From positions 1-38,659 of the forward strand of contig CAYGLV010000016.1 of assembly GCA_964351025.1 (NCBI GenBank): DNA of 38,659 bases, read 5' to 3'. Position numbers and translations under genes: made by a program. Each line of letters starts with the position of its first letter. Position 1 is the stretch's first letter. The notes beneath the pieces are model-generated. The model made no database searches, was not told the origin of the DNA, and saw nothing but the letters and a program-made list of their open reading frames with translations. The stretch is from CAYGLV01 sp964351025 (GTDB lineage Bacteria; Actinomycetota; Thermoleophilia; Gaiellales; Gaiellaceae). Shown here one piece after another: positions 6,516 to 14,937 of this stretch.

Positions 6516-9161
6516 CTACGACGCCTGCGACAGCCCTGCCGCCTGCGCCTGGCTGACGAGCTCTTCGTCAAAGGCTGTCTGCTCGTCCTCGTCCTCGGCC
6601 TGCTTCTCCCGCTTCGGCGCGGTCAGGCCGCAGATCGCGTCGAACTCGTCGAGCATCGCCCCCAGCTCGTCCGGCGTGTGCGCGCGCGGGTACAGCTCGA
6701 GCGGTTCGAAGTGGGACTTCGGTGATGCCTGCTTCATGGCCTTGTCGATTCGCTCGACGATCTCGAGACTCCACCTCAGCTTGTACAGCTGCCTGATGCG
6801 CACATTCTTCTGGTATCGCCGCACAGTGCCGGCGAGCACGTACTCCTCGATCACCTGGTCGTAGCCATCGCGCAGGTCAGTCTCCCAGAGATCGGCCTCG
6901 CGTTCGTACTCCGGCTTCTTCGCCTCGAACATCTTCGTTAGCTCGAAGCGGAGTCGCTTGCGGAGCTCCTTGCGCCGGGCGCTCGGTGCCAGGGTCTTCG
7001 TCGGCAGCCCTTCGCGGACGATCCCGACCTCGTCGAGCGAGCGCTCCAGGGTCTGTCCGTGCAGCTCGACGCCCGCGCTTTCCGCTGCCTCCTGCAAGTA
7101 GAAAAGGAAGGTGAGGTCGTGCGTGTAGATCACGACCTGGCGCTTCGTCGACTCGTGCACGAGCCGCCGCGCGAGGTACTCGCGGTGGTCGTGGTCTAGC
7201 GAGGAGACCGGGTCGTCGAGGACGATCGCGCTCTTTCCTTCGCTCACAGCGATCTCGGCGAGGAAGAACGCGGTGCCGAGCGCGCCCTGCTCGCCGGCGC
7301 TGAGGACACGGTCGATCTTCTGTCGGCAGCCGTCGCGCAGCCGGAGGTGGATCACCGTCTCGCCCTTGTTCGCCTGACAGACCAGCTCGATCTGGCCGGC
7401 GGCGAGGTTCAGCTGCTCAAATTCCTCGCGGATCGCGGTCCGCAGGCGGTCGGTGATCGCCACCTCCTGCAGCTTGCGCAGCTGGTTGCTGATCCCCTGC
7501 GTTCCCAGCATCGTCTCCGCTGCGTGGTGGGCAGCGATCGCCTTGAGCCCCTGAAGTCGCTTCTTCAGCTTCGGCAAGTTCGTGTACAGCAGCTGCCGCG
7601 CCTTGAGCTCGGCCAGTTTGCTCAGAACCTCGCGCTGCTTGTCAGCGTCGCGCAGGCTCGCCTGCGTCTCGGCCCCATTCATCTGCTGCGTCGCGTAATC
7701 GTCGAGCGCGGAGAGGTCGACCTCGCCGGCCGCAGGCAGCTCATCGACCTGCTCGCCGCTGCCGACCTGCGTCGCCTGCGCGACCCGCGCCTCGACGACC
7801 GCGATAGCGGCGTGCGCGGCCGCGACCACGGATTCCGGTTGGCCGCGCAACTCGCTCGTCACCGTCGACTTCAGCGCCGCCGTGTCCGGGAGCGCGCGAA
7901 GCAGCGTCTGGAGCTCCTTCTCTAGCGCGTCCGCGCGCTCACGGAGATCGCTGCGGACGAACTTCTCCAGGTCGCTGAGACGCGACGCCGCTTCCTCGTC
8001 GAGCTCCTGCTCGCAGAACGGGCATGCCGTTCCCGGCGCGACGTTCGGGAACGATCCGCCGCCGGCCTCGACGTAGCGCTGCGCCGCAAACCACATCTCC
8101 CGCCACGCGTCCTGGCCGGCGCCGGGGAAGCGCTTCCCGGAGAACGCCTGGTCTGCAAGCTTGCGCTCGGCCTGCGTCGTCGCGTCGAGCTGGCCGCGCA
8201 GGTCGGTGATCTTGTTCAGCGCAATCAGATCGACCAGCGTCGCGGCCTCCCGGATCGCGGTCGCCGCTGCCCGTGCTCCGGCAGCCCGCGTGCGCGCCGC
8301 GGTCTCGAGCTCACCGCTCTTGTCGGCACGGATCGCTGCCGCTGCCGTTTCGAGTCCCTCGAGGTGAGCGGTCTCGGCCTTGTTGAGCGTGGCGAGCTGC
8401 TCGAGCTGCTTCATGTCCGTGCTCGCACCGAGCGCCGCGGTCGCGTCGCCGGCCTTCGTGCCGGGATCGATCTCCGGCAACTGCGGGAGCGCGACCCGCA
8501 TCTTCTCGGCGTCGGAGCGCAGGCCGGCGGCGATCGTGTCCTGCTCTTCGGCGAGCGACTTCAGGATGATCAGCGGCCGCGGGACGTAGTCGATGGTGTT
8601 CGGCTTCGTCAGGAAGATGCGTGCGCACGACGCGTCGAACACGGAGATCGACGACAGGATCCTCTCCGGCGGCTTGGCGAGGTCGACCGAGAGCGGCTGC
8701 TCGACGTCGTCGACCGAGATCGTGATGTCGGCGGTCTGCGGCAGGGACGTCTTCGCCGGCTCGAACACGTTCCGCAGGATGTCCTCGCGTTCGGCCGAGC
8801 GGCACACCCCGCGTAGCAGCCGGCCATGCCCCGTCTTGCCGGTTCCGTTCTTGCCGAAGACGACGTTCAGGCCGGACTGAAGCGGGAGCGTCTGGTCTTC
8901 CGCGAGACAGTTGATGTTCCGGAAGCTGCCGAGGCTCCGGAGCTCGACGCAGCCGTGCTCGTCCTCGTCAGCAGGGAGGTCGGTGAGCTCGAGCGGCACC
9001 GCGGCGGGTGCGCCTACGGTACCGGTGAGAATCGCCCGCACCTCCACCCTGTCTTGGTCGCTGAGCGGCCCGGCGGCAAGCCGCCGCAGCAGGTCGCGCT
9101 GCCAGTCCGGGAGCGTCTTTGACCACTCGTGGATGCGCTTCTGAAGGAGGTTCGGTGCCAT
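6516..9161 (-). CDS. zinc-hook AAA ATPase, RloC-like (AAA_13 type)
   Basis: The product is 881 residues. Walker A is GKNGTGKT (103-110) after an N-terminal 95-residue region. A long alpha-helical, coiled-coil-prone middle (about 205-560) carries a zinc-hook CPFC at 380-383. The second half of the ATPase head follows: LSAGEQ signature (620-625), Walker B AIVLDDP (Asp649-Asp650), and switch His681 in VVIYTHD. The final ~180 residues are charged and helical (RKELRKRLRFELTKMF ... LRDGYDQVIEEYVLAGTVRRYQKNVRIRQL ... SPKSHFEPLEL), resembling the C-terminal region of RloC-type ATPases. RloC couples such a head and zinc hook to a tRNA anticodon nuclease; whether the Arg/Glu/His residues here are catalytic is not clear. 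Start ATG 9161-9159 has AAAGG upstream. The HEPN gene precedes it by 79 bases on the same strand. A defence role is inferred. Confidence 0.8.
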   Translation of the reverse strand: MAPNLLQKRIHEWSKTLPDWQRDLLRRLAAGPLSDQDRVEVRAILTGTVGAPAAVPLELTDLPADEDEHGCVELRSLGSFRNINCLAEDQTLPLQSGLNVVFGKNGTGKTGHGRLLRGVCRSAEREDILRNVFEPAKTSLPQTADITISVDDVEQPLSVDLAKPPERILSSISVFDASCARIFLTKPNTIDYVPRPLIILKSLAEEQDTIAAGLRSDAEKMRVALPQLPEIDPGTKAGDATAALGASTDMKQLEQLATLNKAETAHLEGLETAAAAIRADKSGELETAARTRAAGARAAATAIREAATLVDLIALNKITDLRGQLDATTQAERKLADQAFSGKRFPGAGQDAWREMWFAAQRYVEAGGGSFPNVAPGTACPFCEQELDEEAASRLSDLEKFVRSDLRERADALEKELQTLLRALPDTAALKSTVTSELRGQPESVVAAAHAAIAVVEARVAQATQVGSGEQVDELPAAGEVDLSALDDYATQQMNGAETQASLRDADKQREVLSKLAELKARQLLYTNLPKLKKRLQGLKAIAAHHAAETMLGTQGISNQLRKLQEVAITDRLRTAIREEFEQLNLAAGQIELVCQANKGETVIHLRLRDGCRQKIDRVLSAGEQGALGTAFFLAEIAVSEGKSAIVLDDPVSSLDHDHREYLARRLVHESTKRQVVIYTHDLTFLFYLQEAAESAGVELHGQTLERSLDEVGIVREGLPTKTLAPSARRKELRKRLRFELTKMFEAKKPEYEREADLWETDLRDGYDQVIEEYVLAGTVRRYQKNVRIRQLYKLRWSLEIVERIDKAMKQASPKSHFEPLELYPRAHTPDELGAMLDEFDAICGLTAPKREKQAEDEDEQTAFDEELVSQAQAAGLSQAS

Positions 9162-9240
9162 CGGAACCTTTTACTATCGCAGGTCCGGATGACGCTTATC
9201 TCGGGCGCGCCGGGAGACGGGCCCGTCCCCAGGGCGACGC

Positions 9241-10365
9241 CTAGCTGGTGAGAGCCGGCTGTGCTTCCTCAGCGTCTTCAGTGCTGAGTGGGCTGCAGGA
9301 ATGCATGACCTCAAGCACGAGCAGGAGCTGGATCGACGCGCGCTCGTTCCCGAAGTCGATCTCGCGTCCGTGCATCACCCGGTCTCGCTTCAGGACGTGC
9401 GGGTCAGGGTCCTTGATCGAGACCCGCTTCAGGATCTCGATCAGCGCATCGTGGAGCGCCTCACGCCCGTGGCTCGTCTGCTCAAGGACAAGGCGAAGCT
9501 TCCCGCCGTTCTTCTTCTTCGCTTGCCCGAACACCCTGACAACGCCGAACTTCTCCTCGGCGACGCCGTCGATCACTGCCAGCCAGACGAGGATCGCTGC
9601 CCGGTAGTTGCCGGCGCGATGGACCGACAGTCCCTCATCGATCAGCGGCTTGAACCCCTCGAAGACCGGATCGCTGTAAAGCCCGTTCACGATCCCGGAG
9701 CACTGGTCGGAGTCGAAGTAGCCGACCAGGGCAGCGTCGATCTCCTCGATCGTTCTGTTGTCTATCTCGGCGGCGAGAAGCCGGATCGTCCGGATCGCCA
9801 TTGACGGCGAAATCAGCCAGCCGAGCGGCACGATCGCTTCGAGAAGCCGCTTCTCGTCCTCCTCGTAGCCCTCGAAGAGCTCGTGCATTTGGCGCAGCGG
9901 CTCGCGCAGCTGCTCGGCGAAGTGGTTCATGTAGTTCAGGGACCCGAGCGCCCCTCTGAACACCTTCATCTGCTCGGCGATAACCGAACGGCCGATGTTC
10001 AGCCCGGCGAGCTGCTTCTGCATGTCGCCGAGGAAGAGCGGCGAGACTGTGTTCCTAAACCAGATCGATGTGTCGAACACCAGCGACGGGGTGAACCGGG
10101 AAGCGAACGCCGACTCGCTGATCAGCCGACTGACACCGGCCACGTCATAGAACGCGCCGAGCGGCTTCATCCGCGTGATCAGGTCGGCGAACGTGCCTTT
10201 CTGGTTGAAAAGACTGAACAGCGACCCGGGGCCGCCGATCAGCCGCAGCGCGTCCCGCCGGATCTCCTCCGCGCGGGCGAGTTCGGCGCCGACCGCCGAC
10301 TGTCCCAGCTCAACGAGCCGGCGACGCTGCTCCTGAATCGCCTTGAGGGTCTCGTCCTCGGTCAT
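9241..10365 (-). CDS. HEPN-domain protein (putative ribonuclease toxin) partnered with RloC-like ATPase
   Basis: The 374-residue protein starts at ATG 10365-10363. The N-terminal ~190 residues have no family I know. The C-terminal ~150 residues look like an all-helical HEPN domain: AGNYRAAILVWLAVIDGVAEEKF, then GREALHDALIEILKRV, and the hallmark R-x4-H motif RDRVMHG at Arg327-His332, followed by a helix (ERASIQLLLVLEVM). This is the pattern of abortive-infection HEPN proteins (R-x4-6-H, often followed by Gly). HEPN domains with the intact motif are metal-independent endoribonucleases in many defence and toxin systems. The next gene on the strand is the zinc-hook ATPase, so the ATPase may sense damage or invaders and unleash the HEPN RNase. 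That coupling is inference; the pairing is not one I can match to a named system. Confidence 0.7.
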   Translation of the reverse strand: MTEDETLKAIQEQRRRLVELGQSAVGAELARAEEIRRDALRLIGGPGSLFSLFNQKGTFADLITRMKPLGAFYDVAGVSRLISESAFASRFTPSLVFDTSIWFRNTVSPLFLGDMQKQLAGLNIGRSVIAEQMKVFRGALGSLNYMNHFAEQLREPLRQMHELFEGYEEDEKRLLEAIVPLGWLISPSMAIRTIRLLAAEIDNRTIEEIDAALVGYFDSDQCSGIVNGLYSDPVFEGFKPLIDEGLSVHRAGNYRAAILVWLAVIDGVAEEKFGVVRVFGQAKKKNGGKLRLVLEQTSHGREALHDALIEILKRVSIKDPDPHVLKRDRVMHGREIDFGNERASIQLLLVLEVMHSCSPLSTEDAEEAQPALTS

Positions 10366-10837
10366 GGCCGTTCAATGTACCGGCGGCTGCGGAGGTCTTA
10401 GTTCGCTCGCTCACGCACCAAGTGCTCGAGTGCGGCGCCGCCACCGGGCCGTTCTTCGCCATAGGTGCGGACTGCACGAGAAGCTCTCCGACGGTGAGGA
10501 CGCGCCCCGCTACCTTCACCGTTTCCCAGATGCTCACGCGCGCAACCGGAACGCCGACCGTGAGCGGCGCCGTGTCCTTGACGAAGTCGTAGAACGCGCG
10601 CTGCTTCCAGCGCGGCGAGCCTCTGCCCTCCGGTTCGCCCGGCTCGGCGGCGGCGCCGAACTCGATCGCGGCGCGTGGTTGTGTCCAACGGCGTCCCCAG
10701 CATCCTGCGCGGAGGCAGTCTGGAGTTGACCCGGTCTTGTTGACACCGTGATGCCTTCGAGCCAAGTCGCTTGGAAGAGGAGCATGTGATGTCAAGGACG
10801 AAACCGGCCGCTCGAGATAATCCTGGCCTGCCCCAGT
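10366..10837. other. intergenic stretch with a possible degraded coding remnant
   Basis: There is no intact gene. On the minus strand about 10390-10665 reads as plausible protein (WKQRAFYDFVKDTAPL, then VARVSIWETVKVAGRVLTVGELLVQSAP), but it lacks a convincing start and its tail runs into the HEPN gene's 5' end. It could be the leftover of a gene broken when the island was assembled. I see no clear promoter or terminator. Confidence 0.25.
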
Positions 10838-11224
10838 GTGCGGGAATGTCCCCTGAAGGCTACGGAGCCTCCATCCGCGGCGCAGCCCAAGATAGATGGC
10901 TTGGTGAACCTCCCGGATGGATATCCGCATCGCGTCCCAGACGAGGAGATCCTGCGTGTCCTTGGCGAGCTAGCCGACGACATCTACCGCTCGGGAGCCG
11001 ACATCAACGTGATGCTGCAACTTGGCCCCCTCTTCCACGTTGGACAGAGCGAGTTGAATTCCCGGAATGCCAAGCGCGGGTCAGAGGAGCTGCGCGACGT
11101 GATTGAGACGTTCCGCACCGCCTCGGATCGAGCCTCGAACAGGCTCATCATCCTGACCGGCGTCCTAGTCGCTCTGACGGCCGTGCTCGCGGTTGCGACG
11201 ATTGCGCTGCTCGTGAACGCCTGA
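10838..11224 (+). CDS. small protein with C-terminal membrane anchor, function unknown
   Basis: A 128-codon frame. Residues about 102-126 (LIILTGVLVALTAVLAVATIALLV) form one confident transmembrane helix at the very C-terminus, preceded by a charged, helical soluble part (EEILRVLGELADDIYRSGADINVMLQLGPLF ... ELRDVIETFRTASDRASNR). This is a tail-anchored topology. Start GTG at 10838 is a guess; GTG/TTG codons near 10901 are alternatives, and none has a good ribosome site. It stands alone on the plus strand between the HEPN module and the tmRNA, and I know no family for it. Confidence 0.55.
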   Translation: MRECPLKATEPPSAAQPKIDGLVNLPDGYPHRVPDEEILRVLGELADDIYRSGADINVMLQLGPLFHVGQSELNSRNAKRGSEELRDVIETFRTASDRASNRLIILTGVLVALTAVLAVATIALLVNA

Positions 11225-11242
11225 CGAAACCGCTAAGACGCA

Positions 11243-11329
11243 GTGCGATACCGCCGCCTGCGCGAGCGTCCTGTCGGCGGAGAGTTCCGGCTCTACCTCG
11301 ACAACTCCCTTGAGGCAGTGTTTGAATAA
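11243..11329 (+). pseudogene. short gene-tail remnant next to the tmRNA 3' end
   Basis: A 28-codon frame from GTG 11243 reads RYRRLRERPVGGEFRLYL-type sequence and ends DNSLEAVFE before TAA. It looks like the C-terminus of a real protein but has no upstream body: an in-frame TAA lies just before it. Lying 20 bases from the tmRNA 3' end, it may be debris of an integrated element. Confidence 0.25.
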
Positions 11330-11349
11330 GACGCCTAGCCTCGAAAAAA

Positions 11350-11707
11350 TGGAGGCGGGGGGAATCGAACCCCCGTCCGCGATCGCACCGAACAGAATCT
11401 CTACGAGCGTAGTCTGCGCTTTGATTTCGCCCGGCGGCCGGCTCGCAGACGGCCTACCGACGGGCTAGCCCTCCTGAAATGTCGCGCCTTGGGCGAGTGG
11501 CTCTCCCTCGGCGCCTAGCCCGATTTCTGGCGCCGCTGACCGGGGCTCGGGCCCACCCCGGGGCGACGTCGCCACCTAGTGTCTAGGCAGCGAGTGCGAG
11601 ATCGTTCTTCGCACTTGCATTGGTGCCGGTTGATTTACGAGGCCTACCGGCGACCTCGGCTCGCAACTCTGCCGGAGATCCGACCACGTCGAAACCAGGT
11701 CGCCCCC
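11350..11707 (-). ncRNA. ssrA: transfer-messenger RNA (tmRNA)
   Basis: The 358-nt RNA has a tRNA-like domain from both ends: the 5' GGGGGCG (11707-11701) pairs with the 3' CGCCTCC (11357-11351) through seven pairs, the third being G-U, the identity element for alanyl-tRNA synthetase. The T-arm GGGGGTTCGATTCCCCCC and discriminator A at 11350 follow the standard; CCA is not encoded, and a T6 run comes next. The messenger part encodes a tag ending NASAKNDLALAA (about 11586-11627, with GGC ACC possibly the first codons) and stop TAG at 11585-11583; the terminal ALAA is the usual proteolysis signal. With SmpB it rescues stalled ribosomes. Pseudoknot-rich sequence fills the rest. The exact resume codon is inferred. 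Confidence 0.95.
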
Positions 11708-11728
11708 GTATGTGTGTTCCCTCGTAGC

Positions 11729-12568
11729 TTAGCGCGCGAGCGCCTCCTCGATCGCCCGCCGGCCGACGACGCGTGCGAGGTGGGAGCGGAACTCGCCGCT
11801 CGCTGTCGGGTCGCTCGGCGGCTGCGTGCCGTCGGCAATCGCGGCGGAGGCGTCCGCCGCGGACGCGCCGCCGACGAGCGCCGCCTCCGTTCCGGCTGCC
11901 CGCAGCGGCGTCCCGCCCATGTTCACGAGCGCGACCGCGGCCGAGGTCACCCGCCCGTTGTCGCGCCCCAGCAGGGCCACGACGCCGACGGTCGCCCAGT
12001 CCTGGGCGCGCCGCCGGAACTTCAGGTACGACCAGCCCGCGCCGGCGAGCTTCGGCACGCGGATCTCCGTCAGGAGCTCGCCCGGCCCGACGGCCGTCTC
12101 GAAGACGCCGCGGAAGAAGTCCGCGGCCGGGACGACGCGCTCCCCGCCCTTCCCCCGCACGACGAGCTCCGCCCCGAGGGCGAGCACGACCGCCGGCAGG
12201 TCGGAGGCGGGGTCGCCGTGGGCGAGCGAGCCGCCGATCGTGCCCCGGTGGCGCACCTGCGGGTCGCCGATCAGCCCGGCCGCGTGGGCGACGAGCGGGC
12301 AGTGCTGCTGCAGGAGCGGGTCGCGGGCGAGCGCGGCGTGCCGGGTGAGCGCCCCGATCGCCAGCTGCTCCCCTGTGTCGCGGACGCCGGCGAGGCCGTC
12401 GAGCCGGCCGATGTCCACGAGCAGTGCCGGCCGCGCGACGCGGAGCTTCATGGCCGGGACGAGCGAGTGGCCGCCCGCGATCGCCTTCGCGTCCTCGCGG
12501 GAGCCGAGCAGCTCGAGCGCGTGCTCGGGCGACTCGGCGACCTCGTAGTCGAAGCGTGCCGGGATCAT
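11729..12568 (-). CDS. molybdenum hydroxylase FAD-binding (medium) subunit, CoxM-like
   Basis: The 279-residue protein has the CoxM/XdhB FAD-binding fold: N-terminal FDYEVAESPEHALELL, the FAD-pyrophosphate motif AGGHSLVPAMKLR (about 31-43), and the second motif HRGTIGGSLAHGDPASDLP (about 107-125), followed by the CO_deh_flav_C-type C-terminal domain. It transfers electrons from the 2Fe-2S subunit to FAD in a heterotrimeric molybdenum hydroxylase. Its start ATG overlaps the stop of the large-subunit gene as ATGA, so it is translated with it. It is third in an S-L-M operon. Confidence 0.92.
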   Translation of the reverse strand: MIPARFDYEVAESPEHALELLGSREDAKAIAGGHSLVPAMKLRVARPALLVDIGRLDGLAGVRDTGEQLAIGALTRHAALARDPLLQQHCPLVAHAAGLIGDPQVRHRGTIGGSLAHGDPASDLPAVVLALGAELVVRGKGGERVVPAADFFRGVFETAVGPGELLTEIRVPKLAGAGWSYLKFRRRAQDWATVGVVALLGRDNGRVTSAAVALVNMGGTPLRAAGTEAALVGGASAADASAAIADGTQPPSDPTASGEFRSHLARVVGRRAIEEALAR

Positions 12569-14925
12569 CGCCGCGCCTCCTCGAGCGCCCGCCAGACCCG
12601 CTCCGGGGTCGCGGGCAGCTGCAGGTCGTTGATGCCGAACTGGGCCAGGCAGTCCACGACGGCGTTCATCACGCACACCGTCGAGGCGATCGTGCCCGTC
12701 TCCCCCACGCCCTTCACGCCCATGGGGTTCGTCGGGCTCGGGCTCTCGGTGCGCGCCGTCTCGAACGAGATCAGGTCGGCGGCCGAGGGGACGAGGTAGC
12801 CGGTCATGTTCGGAGTCGTCAGGGTGCCGTCCTCGTCGTAGGCCGCCTCCTCGTACAGGGCGGCGGCGATGCCCTGCGCGAGGCCGCCGTGGACCTGGCC
12901 GTCCACGATCGTCGGGTTGATCACCTTGCCGACGTCGTCCACGGCGACGTACCGGATCAGGCGCGTGTCGCCCGTCTCCGTGTCCACCTCGACGACCGAG
13001 AGGTGCGCGCCGCCCGGCCAGGAGAAGTTGGGCGGGTCGTAGACCGCCGTCTCCTCGAGCCCCGGCTCGAGCCCGTCGGGGAGGTTGTGCGCCGTCCAGG
13101 CGGCGAGCGCCACCTCCTTGACGTGCATCCCCTTGTCGGTGCCCTTGACCGTGAAGCGGCCGTTCTCGTACTCGAGGTCGTCCTCGGCCGCCTCGAGCTG
13201 GTGGGCGACGATCGTGCGGGCCTTGACGATCACCTTCTCGGTCGCGTGCCAGAGGGCGACGCCACCGACGGCCAGCGAGCGGCTGCCGTAGGTGTCCATC
13301 CCCATGGGCGAGACCGCCGTGTCGCCGTGCAGCACCTCGACCTCGTCGGGCGAGACGCCGAGCCGGTCGGCGACGATCTGCGACCACGACGTCTCGTGCC
13401 CCTGCCCGTGGGGTGAGGTGCCGGTGATCACCTGGATCGTGCCGGTCGGCAGGCAGCGGACCGTGGCCGCATCCCAGCCGCCCGCGCCGTAGCGGATCGC
13501 GGCGAGGATCCGCGACGGGGCGAGACCGCACATCTCGTTGTAGGTCGCGAGGCCGATGCCGAGCTGCTTGACGTCCCCGCGCTCCTTCCTCGCCCTCTGC
13601 TCGGCGCGCAACGTCTCGTAGCCGGAGAGGGCGAGCGCCTTGTCGAGCGAGGCGTGGTAGTCGCCGGAGTCGATCTGGAGGCCCGAGGCGATGTTCGCCG
13701 GGAACTCCGTGATGAAGTTGAGGCGGCGCACCTCGACCGGGTCCTTGCCGAGCTTGCGGGCGAGCGCATCCATCGCCCGCTCGATCGCGTAGGTCGCCTC
13801 GGGCCGGCCGGCGCCGCGGTAGGCGTCGGTCGGGGTCGTGTTCGTGAAGACGCCCGTGCACTCGAACGAGTAGGCGGCGACGTCGTAGCAGCCGGCGTAG
13901 AGCCACGCGCCGAGCAGCGGCACGCCGGGCGTGACGAGCTGGAGGTAAGCGCCCATCGCGGCCGTGAGCTTCGTGCGGACGGCGGTCACCTTGCCCTCGG
14001 CCGTCGCCGCGAGCTCGATCTCCTGGACGACATCGCGGCCGTGGATCGTCGCGACGTAGCCTTCGCTGCGCTCCTCGATCCACTTGACCGGGCGGCCGAG
14101 CTTGCGCGCGATCGCCATCGCGAGCGCCTCCTCGGCGTAGAAGTTGAGCTTCGAGCCGAAGCCGCCGCCGACGTCGGGGGCGACGACCCGGATCTTCGAC
14201 TCGGGAATGCCCATCACCATCGCCGAGAGCGTGCGCAGGATGTGCGGGATCTGGGTGGCGGTGAACATCGTCAGCTCGCCGGTCGCCGGGCTCGGCTGGA
14301 CGAGCACGCCGCGCGGCTCGATCGCCGTCGGGATCAGCCGGGTCTGGAAGTAGCGCTCCTTGACCGTGACGGCGGCGTCGGCGAAGCACTGCTCGACCTC
14401 CCCGGCGTCGAGCTTCCAGACATAGGAGACGTTCGTGCCGAAGTCGTCGTGGAGCACGGGCGCGCCGTCGGCGGCGGCGGCCTCGACCTCGGTGACGGCC
14501 GGTAGGACGTCGTAGGCCACAGCGACGAGCTCGGCCGCGTCCTTCGCGGCGGCACGGCTCTCGGCGACGACGACAGCGACGCCGTCGCCCGCATAGCGGG
14601 CCTTGTCGCGGGCGAGCGGCCAGTGGGCCGGCATCTTGATGTCCTCGGTGACCGGCCAGGCGCACGGGAGCGGTCCGGCGAAGTCGCCGGCGAGATCGTC
14701 GCCGCTGTAGGCCGCGACGACCCCCTCGGCCGCGCGGGCGGCCTTCAGGTCGACCTTCGTGATGCGCGCGTGGGCGTGCGGGCTGCGCACGACGGCGAGC
14801 CAGAGCATCCCGGGGACGCTCATGTTGTCCACGTAGCTGCCGCGGCCGGTAAGGAGCGCGCGGTCCTCCTTGCGCGGGACGGACGTGCCGATGTAGGCCC
14901 CCGTCGGTGTCTCGGTGGTCGTCAT
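12565..14925 (-). CDS. molybdenum hydroxylase large subunit, form II CoxL-like
   Basis: The 786-residue protein belongs to the xanthine oxidase/CoxL molybdopterin-binding family: N-terminal a/b-hammerhead (RKEDRALLTGRGSYVDNM ... VRSPHAHARI), VVAPDVGGGFGSK (Mo cofactor contact), and C-terminal GVGETGTIAS with the conserved catalytic-type Glu. The active-site loop is AYRGAGR, the signature of form II enzymes. Form I CO dehydrogenase has AYXCSFR with the copper-binding Cys, which is missing here. CO oxidation is therefore not supported, and the true substrate (an aldehyde, purine or other aromatic) is unknown. A strong GGGAGGAGGGGAG ribosome site precedes ATG 14925. The order small-large-medium is the form II arrangement. 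Confidence 0.93.
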   Translation of the reverse strand: MTTTETPTGAYIGTSVPRKEDRALLTGRGSYVDNMSVPGMLWLAVVRSPHAHARITKVDLKAARAAEGVVAAYSGDDLAGDFAGPLPCAWPVTEDIKMPAHWPLARDKARYAGDGVAVVVAESRAAAKDAAELVAVAYDVLPAVTEVEAAAADGAPVLHDDFGTNVSYVWKLDAGEVEQCFADAAVTVKERYFQTRLIPTAIEPRGVLVQPSPATGELTMFTATQIPHILRTLSAMVMGIPESKIRVVAPDVGGGFGSKLNFYAEEALAMAIARKLGRPVKWIEERSEGYVATIHGRDVVQEIELAATAEGKVTAVRTKLTAAMGAYLQLVTPGVPLLGAWLYAGCYDVAAYSFECTGVFTNTTPTDAYRGAGRPEATYAIERAMDALARKLGKDPVEVRRLNFITEFPANIASGLQIDSGDYHASLDKALALSGYETLRAEQRARKERGDVKQLGIGLATYNEMCGLAPSRILAAIRYGAGGWDAATVRCLPTGTIQVITGTSPHGQGHETSWSQIVADRLGVSPDEVEVLHGDTAVSPMGMDTYGSRSLAVGGVALWHATEKVIVKARTIVAHQLEAAEDDLEYENGRFTVKGTDKGMHVKEVALAAWTAHNLPDGLEPGLEETAVYDPPNFSWPGGAHLSVVEVDTETGDTRLIRYVAVDDVGKVINPTIVDGQVHGGLAQGIAAALYEEAAYDEDGTLTTPNMTGYLVPSAADLISFETARTESPSPTNPMGVKGVGETGTIASTVCVMNAVVDCLAQFGINDLQLPATPERVWRALEEARR

Positions 14926-14937
14926 CTCCCCTCCTCC

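Noticed and set aside
10310..10930. A 206-codon minus-strand gene upstream of the HEPN gene
   Set aside because: Its first half is antisense to the 10838-11224 frame and its end overlaps the HEPN start; only a middle part looks protein-like, so it was kept as a possible remnant.
12565..14925. Form I carbon monoxide dehydrogenase large subunit
   Set aside because: The active-site loop is AYRGAGR, without the AYXCSFR cysteine, and the gene order is S-L-M.
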